64,000 nt of DNA from Halorarius halobius (GTDB taxonomy: Archaea > Halobacteriota > Halobacteria > Halobacteriales > Haloarculaceae), in NCBI RefSeq assembly GCF_024298865.1, contig NZ_CP101161.1, forward strand, positions 3,059,227 through 3,123,226, written 5' to 3'. Each line of letters opens with the position of its first letter. Positions within the stretch are counted from its first letter, which is position 1. The position numbers and the translations under genes were made by a program. Below are positions 16,281-24,418 of the stretch, piece by piece. The notes under the pieces are model-generated. The model was given only the letters and a program-made list of their open reading frames with translations. It did not search any database and was not told where the DNA came from.

Positions 16281-17273
16281 TCACCGGAGCGCGTCGCTCG
16301 CGGGCGCGAACTCGATGGTCTCGCCGAGCCCCTGCTCTGCCGCGCGCTCGTACAGCATCCCGGCGGCCGCGACCGTCTCGATGCCCGTCCCGCCGGAGTC
16401 GAACACGGTTATCTCCTCGCGGCTCTCGCGCCCGGGTTCGGTGCCCGCGACCACCTCGCCCAGTTCCGCGTGGACGTGGTCGTCGTCGACGACGCCCTCC
16501 TCGCGGGCCTGGAGGAACGCTCCCGCGTCGGAAAACGCCCGGTCCCGGAGGTCCGGCACGTACTTCGCCCGTTCGACGGTCCTGGTGTCGAGTTCGCGCG
16601 CGTCCGCATCGTACTGGCCCATCGCGGTGACGTGGGTACCCGCCTCCAGCAGTTCGCCGTCGAACACCGGTTCGGTCGCGTCCGTCGCCGTGACCACGAT
16701 GTCGGCGCCCTCGATGGCCGCGTCCGAGGAGTTGACCGCCGCAACGGCGGCGTCGAGTTCGTCGTTCATCGAGGCCGCGAACGACTCGCGGTGCTCCTTG
16801 GTCGGCGAGTAGACGTTGACCGTGGCGAGGCCGCGGACGGCGTCCAGCGCCCGCAACTGCCCCTTCGCCTGTGGTCCGGAGCCGAACACCGCGACCACCT
16901 CGGCGTCGGGCCGCGCGAGTTCGTCCGCGCCGACGGCGCCCGCCGCGCCCGTCTTGAACGGGTTCAGCGATGCGCCGTCGAGCAGGGCCAGCGGCGCGCC
17001 GCTGTCCACGTCGAACAGCGGCAGGAAGAAGTGGGCGTCGCCGTCGCCGAAGCCGGCGGCGTACTGGTAGCCGCCCATCACGCCCGACTCCGGCAGGACG
17101 GCCATGTAGCCGGTGAGCATCCCCGCCGGGTCCTGGTTGACCAGTTTCGTCCGGGGTTCGGCGGCCGCTCCGTGGCCGCGCTGGCGATAGCCGTCACGCA
17201 CCGCCTCGACGTACTCGCCGGGGGTCGCAAGGCCGCGCATCTCCTCGCTCGTCAGGAACAGCACCTCGGTCAT
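16281..17273 (-). CDS. ornithine cyclodeaminase / mu-crystallin family protein
   Basis: A 330-residue protein of the OCD/mu-crystallin family. The Rossmann motif VAVFGSGPQAKGQL lies in the middle and binds NAD(P). The conserved N-terminal Arg/Lys region (EPRTKL), the LNPFKTGAAGAVG segment and the C-terminal FDSGGTGIETVAAA are all typical. Family members include ornithine cyclodeaminase, archaeal alanine dehydrogenase and ketimine reductase, so the substrate is open. The start at 17273 begins the family's usual N-terminus; the frame extends upstream without homology. Confidence 0.9.
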   Translation of the reverse strand: MTEVLFLTSEEMRGLATPGEYVEAVRDGYRQRGHGAAAEPRTKLVNQDPAGMLTGYMAVLPESGVMGGYQYAAGFGDGDAHFFLPLFDVDSGAPLALLDGASLNPFKTGAAGAVGADELARPDAEVVAVFGSGPQAKGQLRALDAVRGLATVNVYSPTKEHRESFAASMNDELDAAVAAVNSSDAAIEGADIVVTATDATEPVFDGELLEAGTHVTAMGQYDADARELDTRTVERAKYVPDLRDRAFSDAGAFLQAREEGVVDDDHVHAELGEVVAGTEPGRESREEITVFDSGGTGIETVAAAGMLYERAAEQGLGETIEFAPASDALR

Positions 17274-17349
17274 ACAAGCAGTTCCGGGCGACGGGTAATC
17301 AGCGTAGTGGCTGTCGGTCGAGCGGGAGCCGGAAGGTAGAGGAGAGCCG

Positions 17350-17574
17350 TCAGTTCGCGCCGAGTTCGGGACCGTCCGCCGCGGGCGCCGCGGGCGCGGC
17401 CGGTGCCTCGCCGGGAGTACGGACGAACATCCCGTGTCCGATGAGCGCGACAGCAATCAGCGAGGCGGCGATGATTGCGGTCGTGAGCGAGACGCCCGCG
17501 ACGGTCAGCGCGGCGGAGCCACCGCCGAGCGCGAGCGGAATGAGGCCGAGAACGAAGTCGTAGTAACCTGCCAT
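17350..17574 (-). CDS. small haloarchaeal two-helix membrane protein
   Basis: A 74-residue protein with two hydrophobic segments (about 7-26 and 31-48), followed by a flexible Ala/Pro-rich, acidic tail. It resembles a widespread haloarchaeal small membrane protein family of unknown role. A clear TATA element (17603-17608) about 30 bp upstream indicates a leaderless mRNA and confirms the start. It is monocistronic. Confidence 0.82.
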   Translation of the reverse strand: MAGYYDFVLGLIPLALGGGSAALTVAGVSLTTAIIAASLIAVALIGHGMFVRTPGEAPAAPAAPAADGPELGAN

Positions 17575-17602
17575 ATCTACTATGACCTATGAGAGAAATC
17601 CC

Positions 17603-17608
17603 TATAAG
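17603..17608 (-). promoter_or_regulatory. TATA box of the small membrane protein gene
   Basis: The element cttata (minus strand) is about 30 bp before ATG 17574, surrounded by AT-rich sequence. It is one of the clearest promoters in the window. Confidence 0.6.
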
Positions 17609-17846
17609 TGTTTTTCATATGCGGCTGATACTATCGGAGGTAAATACTGGTTAGCATCTGGTTGGCCATAGATTGTATCTCCATAACTTATGCGACACCT
17701 ATAAACCCCGAAAACGCACGAGGAGGCCCGCTACACCCCGATTTATCGGAGTACGTATCACCCGCACGCCCAGTAACCTGTCCGATTTCGTTCTGACAGG
17801 CGTTATCACGCGACGGAGCCGCGAGCCCCCGCACTACCCGGACGCT

Positions 17847-17874
17847 GAACCGACGCCTACAAGCGGGTCGGTTC
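17847..17874 (+). repeat. 8-bp inverted repeat before the MFS gene (operator candidate)
   Basis: The arms gaaccgac (17847-17854) and gtcggttc (17867-17874) are perfectly complementary with a 12-bp spacer, ending 12 bp before the GTG start of the transporter. The position suits a repressor site or a leader hairpin. Confidence 0.45.
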
Positions 17875-17886
17875 GCCACTCCCGAT

Positions 17887-19140
17887 GTGAACGGGAACGA
17901 CCGGCGGATAACGGGGCTCGTGATGCTGGCACACGCGATGGTCCACACCTACGAGCTGTCGCTCCCGATTCTGCTGACCGTCTGGGCGGTGGAGTTCACC
18001 CAGCTGTCGGTGCCGCTGGTGGGTAGCGTCGCCGTCACGAGCTTCGTCCTCGGCGTCGTTCTCACGGCCGGCTACGCACCGTTCGGAATCGGCGCGCTCC
18101 CTGGGGGTGTGCTGGCCGACGCGTACGGCTCGCGCCCGCTCATCCTCGCGTCGCTCGTCGGGATGGGCGGCTCGTTCCTCGTGCTCGCGGTCGCTCCATC
18201 CCTGGCTACGGTCGCGCTCTGTCTGTTCGCGTGGGGCGTCGCCGCCTCGGTGTACCACCCCGCGGGATTGGCGCTCATCTCGAAGGGCGTCCGCGAGCGC
18301 GGGTCGGCGTTCGCCTACCACGGCATCGCGGGTAACCTCGGCATCGCGCTCGGGCCACTGTCGACGGCGCTGTTGCTGTTCGTGCTCGGGGACTGGCGTC
18401 CCGTCGTCGCCCTCCTCGGTGTACCGGCGCTCGTCGGCGCGCTCGCGGCCGCGCGCCTGGACGTCGACGAGACGGCCGCGGTCGGTGACGGCGGCGAGGC
18501 CGACGCCCGGGCCTCCGGGTCGGTCACGTCGCTCTCTGCCCTGCTTGCGGATTCGCGGGCGCTGTTCTCGGGGCTGTTCGCCGTCGTGTTCCTCGCGGTG
18601 ATGCTGTCGGGGCTCTACTACCGCGGCTTCCTCACCTTTCTGCCACAGCTCCTCGACGGGTTCGGCGCGCTCGAGCCGGTGCAGTTCGCGGGCCGCGACC
18701 TCGCGCCCAGCCGGTACGTGTACGTCGGCCTGTTGATGGCGGGCGTCTTCGGCCAGTACGCAGGCGGCAAACTCACCGACCGGGTCCCCGTCGAGTGGGG
18801 GCTCGTCGTCGGCTACGGCAGTCTCGGCGTGCTGGCGGTCGTGTTCCTCCCGATTGCGACGGCCGGGCTCCTGCCGCTTCTGGCCGTCTGTGCGGTGATG
18901 GGCGTCGCGCTGTTCGTCGTCCAGCCGTTCTACCAGGCGACTGTCGCCGAATACACCCCGGCCGGCACGCGGGGGCTCTCGTACGGGTTCACCTACCTCG
19001 GCGTGTTCGGCGTCGGCGCGCTCGGCGGCGCCGTCGCGGGCGGACTGTTGACCGTTGCCGGGCCGGGCGCGCTGTTCGCCGTGCTCGCGGGGTTCGGTCT
19101 CGTGGCGGCGGCGCTGGGTCTCGTGCTCGTCCGACGCTAG
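17887..19140 (+). CDS. MFS transporter
   Basis: A 417-residue major facilitator superfamily transporter with about twelve membrane segments. The loop 2-3 motif GGVLADAYGSRPLI (near residues 75-88) matches the MFS GxLaDrxGrr signature. An acidic cytoplasmic loop (about 195-215) divides the halves. The substrate cannot be predicted. It starts at GTG; an inverted repeat just upstream may control it. Its stop overlaps the next, convergent gene by 4 bp. Confidence 0.9.
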   Translation: MNGNDRRITGLVMLAHAMVHTYELSLPILLTVWAVEFTQLSVPLVGSVAVTSFVLGVVLTAGYAPFGIGALPGGVLADAYGSRPLILASLVGMGGSFLVLAVAPSLATVALCLFAWGVAASVYHPAGLALISKGVRERGSAFAYHGIAGNLGIALGPLSTALLLFVLGDWRPVVALLGVPALVGALAAARLDVDETAAVGDGGEADARASGSVTSLSALLADSRALFSGLFAVVFLAVMLSGLYYRGFLTFLPQLLDGFGALEPVQFAGRDLAPSRYVYVGLLMAGVFGQYAGGKLTDRVPVEWGLVVGYGSLGVLAVVFLPIATAGLLPLLAVCAVMGVALFVVQPFYQATVAEYTPAGTRGLSYGFTYLGVFGVGALGGAVAGGLLTVAGPGALFAVLAGFGLVAAALGLVLVRR

Positions 19141-19535
19141 CCCGTCAGTCGGGCGACCGTGGCGCGCCAACCGACGAGCAGTGCGCCGGTGACGAACAGC
19201 GACACGAGGAAGAAGGCGGGGTCGAACCCCCCGCGGACGAGGCTTGTCGCGCGGATGGCCTGGCCCACGATGTCCGCGCCGAGCCACGCGACCCCCGCGC
19301 GAGCGGCGGCCTCCCGGGGGGTCGCCAGCGCCCGCTCGTTGAAAACGCCGACGACCAGGCCCACGACCACCCAGCCGACGACGAACGGCGCCGCAACCTC
19401 CGGCGCGCGCACGAGCACCGCCCCGGACTCGTGTTGTAACACGCCCAGGACGCTGAACAGTCCGATACACACGAGGTCCCCCACCGCGGCGAGCGCCATC
19501 GTCCGCGAGACGGAGACGCGTGGCGACAGATCCAT
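19137..19535 (-). CDS. DUF3054 family membrane protein
   Basis: A 132-residue protein with four hydrophobic segments (about 12-32, 46-64, 85-100 and 106-128). The pattern (GDLVCIGLFSVLGVLQHE, FVVGWVVVGLVVG, GWRATVARL) fits the DUF3054 family of small membrane proteins in actinobacteria and haloarchaea. Function unknown. It overlaps the end of the MFS gene by 4 bp tail to tail and is downstream of, and perhaps co-transcribed with, the methyltransferase at 19560. Confidence 0.82.
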   Translation of the reverse strand: MDLSPRVSVSRTMALAAVGDLVCIGLFSVLGVLQHESGAVLVRAPEVAAPFVVGWVVVGLVVGVFNERALATPREAAARAGVAWLGADIVGQAIRATSLVRGGFDPAFFLVSLFVTGALLVGWRATVARLTG

Positions 19536-19559
19536 ACACCCCCATCCGGCGCCGCCCGC

Positions 19560-20138
19560 TTAGTCGCCCCGTTTCACGCCCGCCACCGTGTAGGCGAACC
19601 CGCGTTCGGGGTGGAACGTCACCAGCCCCGCGTCCGCCATCAGCCCCGCGAGGTCGTCGGCCGTGTAGAACGTCGAGTCGAACCCGACCAGATGCTCCAT
19701 CCTGACGAGGCCGCGCCCGCGCCAGGTCCCGGGGTCGAACTCCCGGACGACGAGCACCCCGCCCGCCCGGAGCACGCGCGCGGCGTCCTCGATGGCGGCC
19801 GCCGCGTCGGGGAAGTGATGCAACGCGTCGACGATAATGACGGCGTCGACGCTCCCCGTCCGGACGGGAAGGCGACCGGCGTCGCCCTGTACGGCGTCGA
19901 GTCCCGACGCGCGTGCTTCGGTGAGCATCCCCTGGGCGGCGTCGATAACGGTGGCGTCACCCAGCGCGCGGGCGGCCCGACCGGTCCCGCCGCCCACGTC
20001 GAGAACGCGTTCGAAGGGGCCGGTGCCGAACGCGAGGCCTGCCTCGAGGCGGTCGGCGTCGGCCGCCGGCATCCCTAGCTCGTAGAGCCGGGCGAACCGG
20101 TCGAACAGCGACACGTCGCGCGTGGCCGTGTGGCGCAT
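19560..20138 (-). CDS. class I SAM-dependent methyltransferase
   Basis: A 192-residue methyltransferase. SAM motif I is VLDVGGGTG (about 44-52), the acidic motif II is VIDAAQGM, and the motif IV region is VIIVDALHHFPD. It resembles UbiE/small-molecule methyltransferases, but the N-terminal lid is short and no substrate can be assigned. It is divergent from the GNAT gene with 59 bp between. Confidence 0.88.
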   Translation of the reverse strand: MRHTATRDVSLFDRFARLYELGMPAADADRLEAGLAFGTGPFERVLDVGGGTGRAARALGDATVIDAAQGMLTEARASGLDAVQGDAGRLPVRTGSVDAVIIVDALHHFPDAAAAIEDAARVLRAGGVLVVREFDPGTWRGRGLVRMEHLVGFDSTFYTADDLAGLMADAGLVTFHPERGFAYTVAGVKRGD

Positions 20139-20197
20139 ACCCGAGTATGGGGCCGCCGGGAGTAACGCGTTTCCCTCGCGGGCGCGTTCGGCGAGTC

Positions 20198-20749
20198 ATG
20201 GAGTTCGCGCTCCTCGGGTGGCCTCCGGACGGTCCGACGCTCCGGCTCGACTGGGAGCGGTTCAGCTACGCCGGCAAGTTCGTGATGTCCGCGACCGGCA
20301 AAGCAGTCGTCCGCGAGGGCGAGCCGACCGACGGCGAGTTCGACGACCACGTGCTCGGGGCCGTCGCGTTCAACGAGGACCGCACCGACGCCGGGGCGCT
20401 GTGGCTCCGGTACGTCACGGTCCGCGAGGACCGCCGCGGCGAGGGGCTCGGCGCGCGGCTCTGCGCGTTCACGGCGGCCCGCGCCGAGGCGCGCGGCTAC
20501 GAGCGCGTCCGCATCGCGGTCAACAACCCCTTCGCGTACGAGGCGCTGTACAAGGCCGGCTTCGGGTTCACCGGCCGCGAGACGGGACTGGCCGAACTCG
20601 TGCTCGAACGGCCGGGCGACCGCTCGACCGACCGGTACCGTGGGGGGCTCGCCCGGTTCCGCGAGCGCGACCTCTCGGCGAGCGAGCGTGCCTTCCTCGA
20701 CGCGCGCGACGAGGTGCCGGGGACGGTTGCCACGCCGACAGAAAACTGA
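20198..20749 (+). CDS. GNAT-family N-acetyltransferase
   Basis: A 183-residue acetyltransferase. The acetyl-CoA loop is seen in VTVREDRRGEGLGARL (Q/RxxGxG/A type: RRGEGLG), followed by NNPFAYEALYKAGFGFTGRE, which is the motif B region. The substrate is unknown. ATG 20198 was chosen because the fold begins there; the frame extends upstream with basic low-complexity sequence. The following zinc-ribbon and short membrane genes are in the same orientation. Confidence 0.88.
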   Translation: MEFALLGWPPDGPTLRLDWERFSYAGKFVMSATGKAVVREGEPTDGEFDDHVLGAVAFNEDRTDAGALWLRYVTVREDRRGEGLGARLCAFTAARAEARGYERVRIAVNNPFAYEALYKAGFGFTGRETGLAELVLERPGDRSTDRYRGGLARFRERDLSASERAFLDARDEVPGTVATPTEN

Positions 20750-20775
20750 TAATCTAGCGCACGCCACTCCCGGAC

Positions 20776-20994
20776 ATGGTCCCCGATACCGACTCCGAGC
20801 GCGGCTGTCCGAAATGCGGCAACACCGGCACCGACGTCGGCCAGATATCCACGACCGGTGGCGGCCTCTCGAAGATGTTCGACATCCAGACGAACTCGTT
20901 TCAGGTCGTCTCGTGTACGAACTGCGGCTACTCGGAGCTGTACCGCGACACCACCTCCGGCACGAGCGACATCGTCGACGTGTTCCTCGGGTGA
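20776..20994 (+). CDS. small zinc-ribbon protein (DUF2082-like)
   Basis: A 72-residue protein with two CxxC knuckles, CPKCGN (about 11-16) and CTNCGY (about 47-52), framing a short beta segment (FDIQTNSFQVVS). It matches the zinc-ribbon family annotated as predicted nucleic-acid-binding protein (COG3478/DUF2082). Its stop TGA shares one base with the ATG of the next gene (TGATG), so the pair is translationally coupled. Confidence 0.87.
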   Translation: MVPDTDSERGCPKCGNTGTDVGQISTTGGGLSKMFDIQTNSFQVVSCTNCGYSELYRDTTSGTSDIVDVFLG

Positions 20995-21167
20995 TGGCCG
21001 CGGCGGTGTTCGTCCTGTTTGCCCTGCTCGCGCTCGCGTTCCCCGTGTTGCTGTATCTCGCGGTGCGGTCGGAACACGACCAGCGGCGCGAGATGGACCG
21101 CGAGGAAGCCGAACGCGCCGCCCGCCGCGATACGCGCGACGACCGCCGGAACACGGACGACCGCTGA
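20994..21167 (+). CDS. small single-span membrane protein
   Basis: A 57-residue protein with one hydrophobic segment (about 2-22) followed by a highly charged Arg/Glu/Asp tail likely to be a cytoplasmic helix or coiled coil. It overlaps the zinc-ribbon stop by one base, which supports its reality despite its size. Function unknown. Confidence 0.68.
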   Translation: MAAAVFVLFALLALAFPVLLYLAVRSEHDQRREMDREEAERAARRDTRDDRRNTDDR

Positions 21168-21248
21168 CGCGCGGGCGCCGACCGACGCGGTCGGGCTGTC
21201 GAACCGGACCGTGTCTATTTATCCCTGGCTGTCGTGCGACCACGTACC

Positions 21249-22127
21249 ATGCATATCACGACCATGACCGTCGTCTCGGTCGGAGACCCGACTGGGCTCG
21301 GCGTCGCCTGCACGCCGGCGGGCTGTTTCCAGGTGGTCGTCCTCCTGCGTGCGGTCGTCATCGGCCTCTCCGGGCTGTTGGGAGTCCTCGGTGCGCTCTC
21401 GTATCTCGCTGACGCCTCGCAGACCACGCGGGAGGAGCGCCGCCGGGTCCGCGCCGAGCGCGACGCCCTCGAGTCGTTCATCGACCGGGTCCGTGCGCTC
21501 TCGCCCACCACGCCGTCGGCCGACCACGGAGCGGGGTACACCCCCGCGGTGCTGACGAGCCAGTCCGGGCCCGACGCCGCGGCCGTCGGCGAGGCCTACC
21601 GGGAGACGATGCTGTCGGTGGACCACTACGAGGAAGACTACGGGGAGCCGCTGGGGGCGAATCTCCGTGCCGAACTTGGCCCGGACGTGGCGAACGCGCT
21701 GGCGTCCGGTGGGCCACTCACGCCTGACCTCCAGCAGGCGGTCGTCGCCGCGGGCGAGCAGGCCCGCACGGAGCGCGAGGCGTTCCTGACGGAACTCGGC
21801 ACGGAGGCCGACGCGCTGGCGGAGTCGGCCGAGCGGCTCCAGTCCATCGAGGCGGCGCTCGACGAGGCCCGCGCCGCCCCGGACATCGACGACTTCGAGT
21901 CGCTGGCCGACCGCTGGCAACGGCTCGACCGCCTCGAGGCCGCCTGCGTTGCGGTGGTCGACGACCGACGCGCCTCGCTTTCGGACCGCGACGCGTTCGA
22001 CCTCTCGCGGTATCTCTACGAGTCGGTCGGCCCCCCGTATCCGGTGGTCGCGGCCGCGGCTGACCTGCTCGGGGAGGTGCGGGTGGAACGCGACCGGACG
22101 ACGGATATGCTGACGCGCGTCGTCTGA
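21249..22127 (+). CDS. haloarchaeal membrane-anchored coiled-coil protein
   Basis: A 292-residue protein. A hydrophobic segment near residues 28-52 ([17 protein letters not shown]) is followed by a long acidic, mostly helical region with heptad-like stretches (about 60-85 and 170-220). It resembles a haloarchaeal family of unknown function (DUF7260-like, uncertain). A TATA-like tatttat (21214-21220) about 30 bp upstream supports ATG 21249 over the GTG at 21234. Confidence 0.75.
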   Translation: MHITTMTVVSVGDPTGLGVACTPAGCFQVVVLLRAVVIGLSGLLGVLGALSYLADASQTTREERRRVRAERDALESFIDRVRALSPTTPSADHGAGYTPAVLTSQSGPDAAAVGEAYRETMLSVDHYEEDYGEPLGANLRAELGPDVANALASGGPLTPDLQQAVVAAGEQARTEREAFLTELGTEADALAESAERLQSIEAALDEARAAPDIDDFESLADRWQRLDRLEAACVAVVDDRRASLSDRDAFDLSRYLYESVGPPYPVVAAAADLLGEVRVERDRTTDMLTRVV

Positions 22128-22173
22128 ACCGGACGGCGAGGTTTCAAGCGCCCGCCCCCCCTACCACCGTGCG

Positions 22174-23157
22174 ATGGGAAATGCGGACCTACGACAGCTC
22201 GCCGTCCTCGAGACGGTGTCGTTCGACGAACTCGGCGGTGGCGTCGTCGCCGTCGACGCGCACAACTGGCTCTACCGGTATCTGACGACGACGGTCAAGT
22301 TCACCCGCGACGAGGCGTACACGACCGCGAGCGGCGCGGAGGTGGCCAACCTCATCGGCGTCGTCCAGGGGCTCCCCAAGTTCTTCGAGCACGACCTCAC
22401 GCCGGTGTTCGTGTTCGACGGCGGCGTCACCGACCTGAAGGACGACGAGGTCGAACAGCGGCGCGAACAGCGCGAGCGTTACGAGGAGCAACTGGCGGAG
22501 GCACGCGAGGAGGGCGAGGACGCCGCCCGCATCGCGGCCCTGGAGTCGCGGACCCAGCGGCTCACCGACACCATCCAGCGGACGACCCGCGGGTTGCTCG
22601 AGCGGCTCGACGTGCCCGTCGTCGAAGCGCCCGCCGAGGGCGAGGCACAGGCGGCCCACATGGCCCGGAACGGCGACGCCGACTACGTCGGCACCGAGGA
22701 CTACGACGCGCTCCTTCTGGGCGCGCCGTACACGCTCCGGCAACTCACCTCGAAGGGCGACCCGGAGCTGATGGATTTCGAGGCGACGCTCGAGAAACAC
22801 GAGTTGACCTGGGAGCAGTTGGTCGACGCCGCCATCCTGATGGGCACCGACTTCAACGAGGGCATCTCGGGCATCGGTCCCAAGACCGCCGTGAAGCTCG
22901 TCCGCGAGCACGGCGACCTCTGGGCCGTCCTCGACGCGCGCGACGAGTACGTCGACAACGCCGACGTCATCCGGGGGCTGTTCCTCGACCCGGACGTGAC
23001 CGACGACTACGCGTTCGACCCCGACATCGACCCCGACATCGAAGCCGCCCGCGCCTACGTCACCGAGGAGTGGGAGGTGGCCGGCGACGAAGTCGCACGC
23101 GGCTTCGAGCGCATCGAGGAATCGCTCGTCCAGACCGGGCTCGACCGCTGGACCTGA
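22174..23157 (+). CDS. fen: flap endonuclease FEN1
   Basis: A 327-residue structure-specific 5' nuclease that removes RNA-primer flaps in Okazaki-fragment maturation and repair. The N-domain carries [12 protein letters not shown] and VFVFDGG. The I-domain has [15 protein letters not shown] with metal-binding Glu residues and [15 protein letters not shown]. The HhH region is [19 protein letters not shown]. The C-terminus QTGLDRWT is a PCNA-interacting (PIP) box. All active-site carboxylates seem present, and the length is normal for archaeal FEN1. It converges on a membrane protein gene with 3 bp between. Confidence 0.96.
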   Translation: MGNADLRQLAVLETVSFDELGGGVVAVDAHNWLYRYLTTTVKFTRDEAYTTASGAEVANLIGVVQGLPKFFEHDLTPVFVFDGGVTDLKDDEVEQRREQRERYEEQLAEAREEGEDAARIAALESRTQRLTDTIQRTTRGLLERLDVPVVEAPAEGEAQAAHMARNGDADYVGTEDYDALLLGAPYTLRQLTSKGDPELMDFEATLEKHELTWEQLVDAAILMGTDFNEGISGIGPKTAVKLVREHGDLWAVLDARDEYVDNADVIRGLFLDPDVTDDYAFDPDIDPDIEAARAYVTEEWEVAGDEVARGFERIEESLVQTGLDRWT

Positions 23158-23160
23158 CCG

Positions 23161-24108
23161 CTACACGTAGCCCAGGCCACCGGCTCCCCACATCCCGACG
23201 ACCAGTAGCAAGACGCCAAGCAGGCGCCGGCTGGCGACGAGCCACGGTTTCGGCTCTGGCGTGCCGTCGGTCCGGTAGCCGAACAGGTCCCACTTCGCGT
23301 CGTGTCTGAGGAGCAGTTCGGGGATGCCGATGAACACGAGCCCCATGAGGCCGATGAGGAACCCCCAGCCGGTGGCACCCCCGGATGCGGGGGTGACGGC
23401 CGCGCATCCCGCGACGACGGCGGCGGCGACCAGACCGACGAACGTTCCGATGCCCCGGTCGCCCGCCCGGCCCGTGGCGACGCCCGCGAGGACGTACCCC
23501 TGCCAGGCGACCGTCAGGGCGACGACCACGGTCAACAGCGTCACGCCGCCGCCCCCGGCGAACTCGGCGGCCGCGGTCCGGAGTGGCGCGACCGCCACGG
23601 GGTAGTTCCAGTCGGGCGCGGCCAGCGCTACCGCGACGGGGCGGGCGGCGTGGCGGCCGAGCGCCGGCAGGAACGCGGGCGCGACTGCCCGGGCCGTCTC
23701 GCCGACCGAGCCGCCGTACCCCTCGGTGATGCCGTGGACCACGCCGGTCACCAGCGGCCACAACAACAGCGTGGCGAGCAGTGCGGCGCCGCCGTTGCCC
23801 CGGACGGCGCCGACGGCGACGGCCGACAGCGACCGCTGGACGCGCTCGGGGTTACCACAGCCGTCGGGCGTGCCGAACTCCTCGCTGGGCGGCTCGTAGT
23901 TCTCACAGAGGCCGTCGCCCGGGTAGTTCGGGTTGTCGATGGTGTCGGTACCGGAGACGTGGGGGGCGAGTTGCCCACCGGCGAGGTGCGCGCCGGCGAA
24001 CGCCGCTATCGCCACCACGACGACGATGCCTGCCGCGACACCCATCGAGGGTGGGTCATCGTGTGCGGCAGTCGGTCGAACCAACGAACGGAGGGCGGAA
24101 CGGACCAT
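23161..24108 (-). CDS. Yip1-like polytopic membrane protein
   Basis: A 315-residue protein with about six hydrophobic segments. An N-terminal anchor (about 24-45) is followed by an extracytoplasmic loop with two Cys (DGLCENYEPP and DGCGNPERVQ) that could form a disulphide. The LHGITEGYGGS segment and helix arrangement resemble Yip1-type haloarchaeal membrane proteins, a weak match. ATG 24108 starts the basic-hydrophobic N-terminus; an earlier Met adds a polar tail. It diverges from the BolA gene. Confidence 0.72.
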   Translation of the reverse strand: MVRSALRSLVRPTAAHDDPPSMGVAAGIVVVVAIAAFAGAHLAGGQLAPHVSGTDTIDNPNYPGDGLCENYEPPSEEFGTPDGCGNPERVQRSLSAVAVGAVRGNGGAALLATLLLWPLVTGVVHGITEGYGGSVGETARAVAPAFLPALGRHAARPVAVALAAPDWNYPVAVAPLRTAAAEFAGGGGVTLLTVVVALTVAWQGYVLAGVATGRAGDRGIGTFVGLVAAAVVAGCAAVTPASGGATGWGFLIGLMGLVFIGIPELLLRHDAKWDLFGYRTDGTPEPKPWLVASRRLLGVLLLVVGMWGAGGLGYV

Positions 24109-24182
24109 GTTGCCGGCTGTGTCGGCGTGGAACAAACGTCTTGTGTCGTGGCGTTTTTCGCGGTCGGGCGCCACTCGGAGGT

Positions 24183-24413
24183 ATGGACCCCGAGGCAGTC
24201 GAGCGACTCATCGAGGAGGGTATCGAGGACAGCGAGGCGACGGTCACCCGGGCGCGTGGTGAACACGACGACGACCACCTCCGGGCAGAGGTCGTCTCCC
24301 CCGCGTTCGAGGGCGTCCCGCTCGTCCAGCAACACGAGATGGTGTACGACGCGCTCGATGGGCACATGACGACGGACATCCACGCGCTGGAACTGCGGAC
24401 GGAGACGCCGTAG
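24183..24413 (+). CDS. BolA family protein
   Basis: A 76-residue BolA/IbaG-like protein. The family's variable N-terminal part is followed by LRAEVVSPAFEGVPLVQQHEMVYDALDGHM, where the His in QQH and the FEG/PLV pattern match the FxGxxxvxrHr..Y motif. BolA proteins work with monothiol glutaredoxins or in Fe-S cluster handling; the archaeal role is unknown. It lies 5 bp upstream of pyruvate kinase and is probably co-transcribed with it. Confidence 0.88.
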   Translation: MDPEAVERLIEEGIEDSEATVTRARGEHDDDHLRAEVVSPAFEGVPLVQQHEMVYDALDGHMTTDIHALELRTETP

Positions 24414-24418
24414 CAGGC

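Larger units (their letters stand above)
17575..17886. other. divergent intergenic region, 312 bp
   Basis: It contains the TATA box of the leftward small membrane protein, an AT-rich block (17580-17705), a short hairpin ccgat-tt-atcgg (17738-17749), a second hairpin with 6-bp arms (17777-17782 and 17795-17800), and an 8-bp inverted repeat just before the MFS gene. No protein or tRNA gene was found. Confidence 0.6.
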
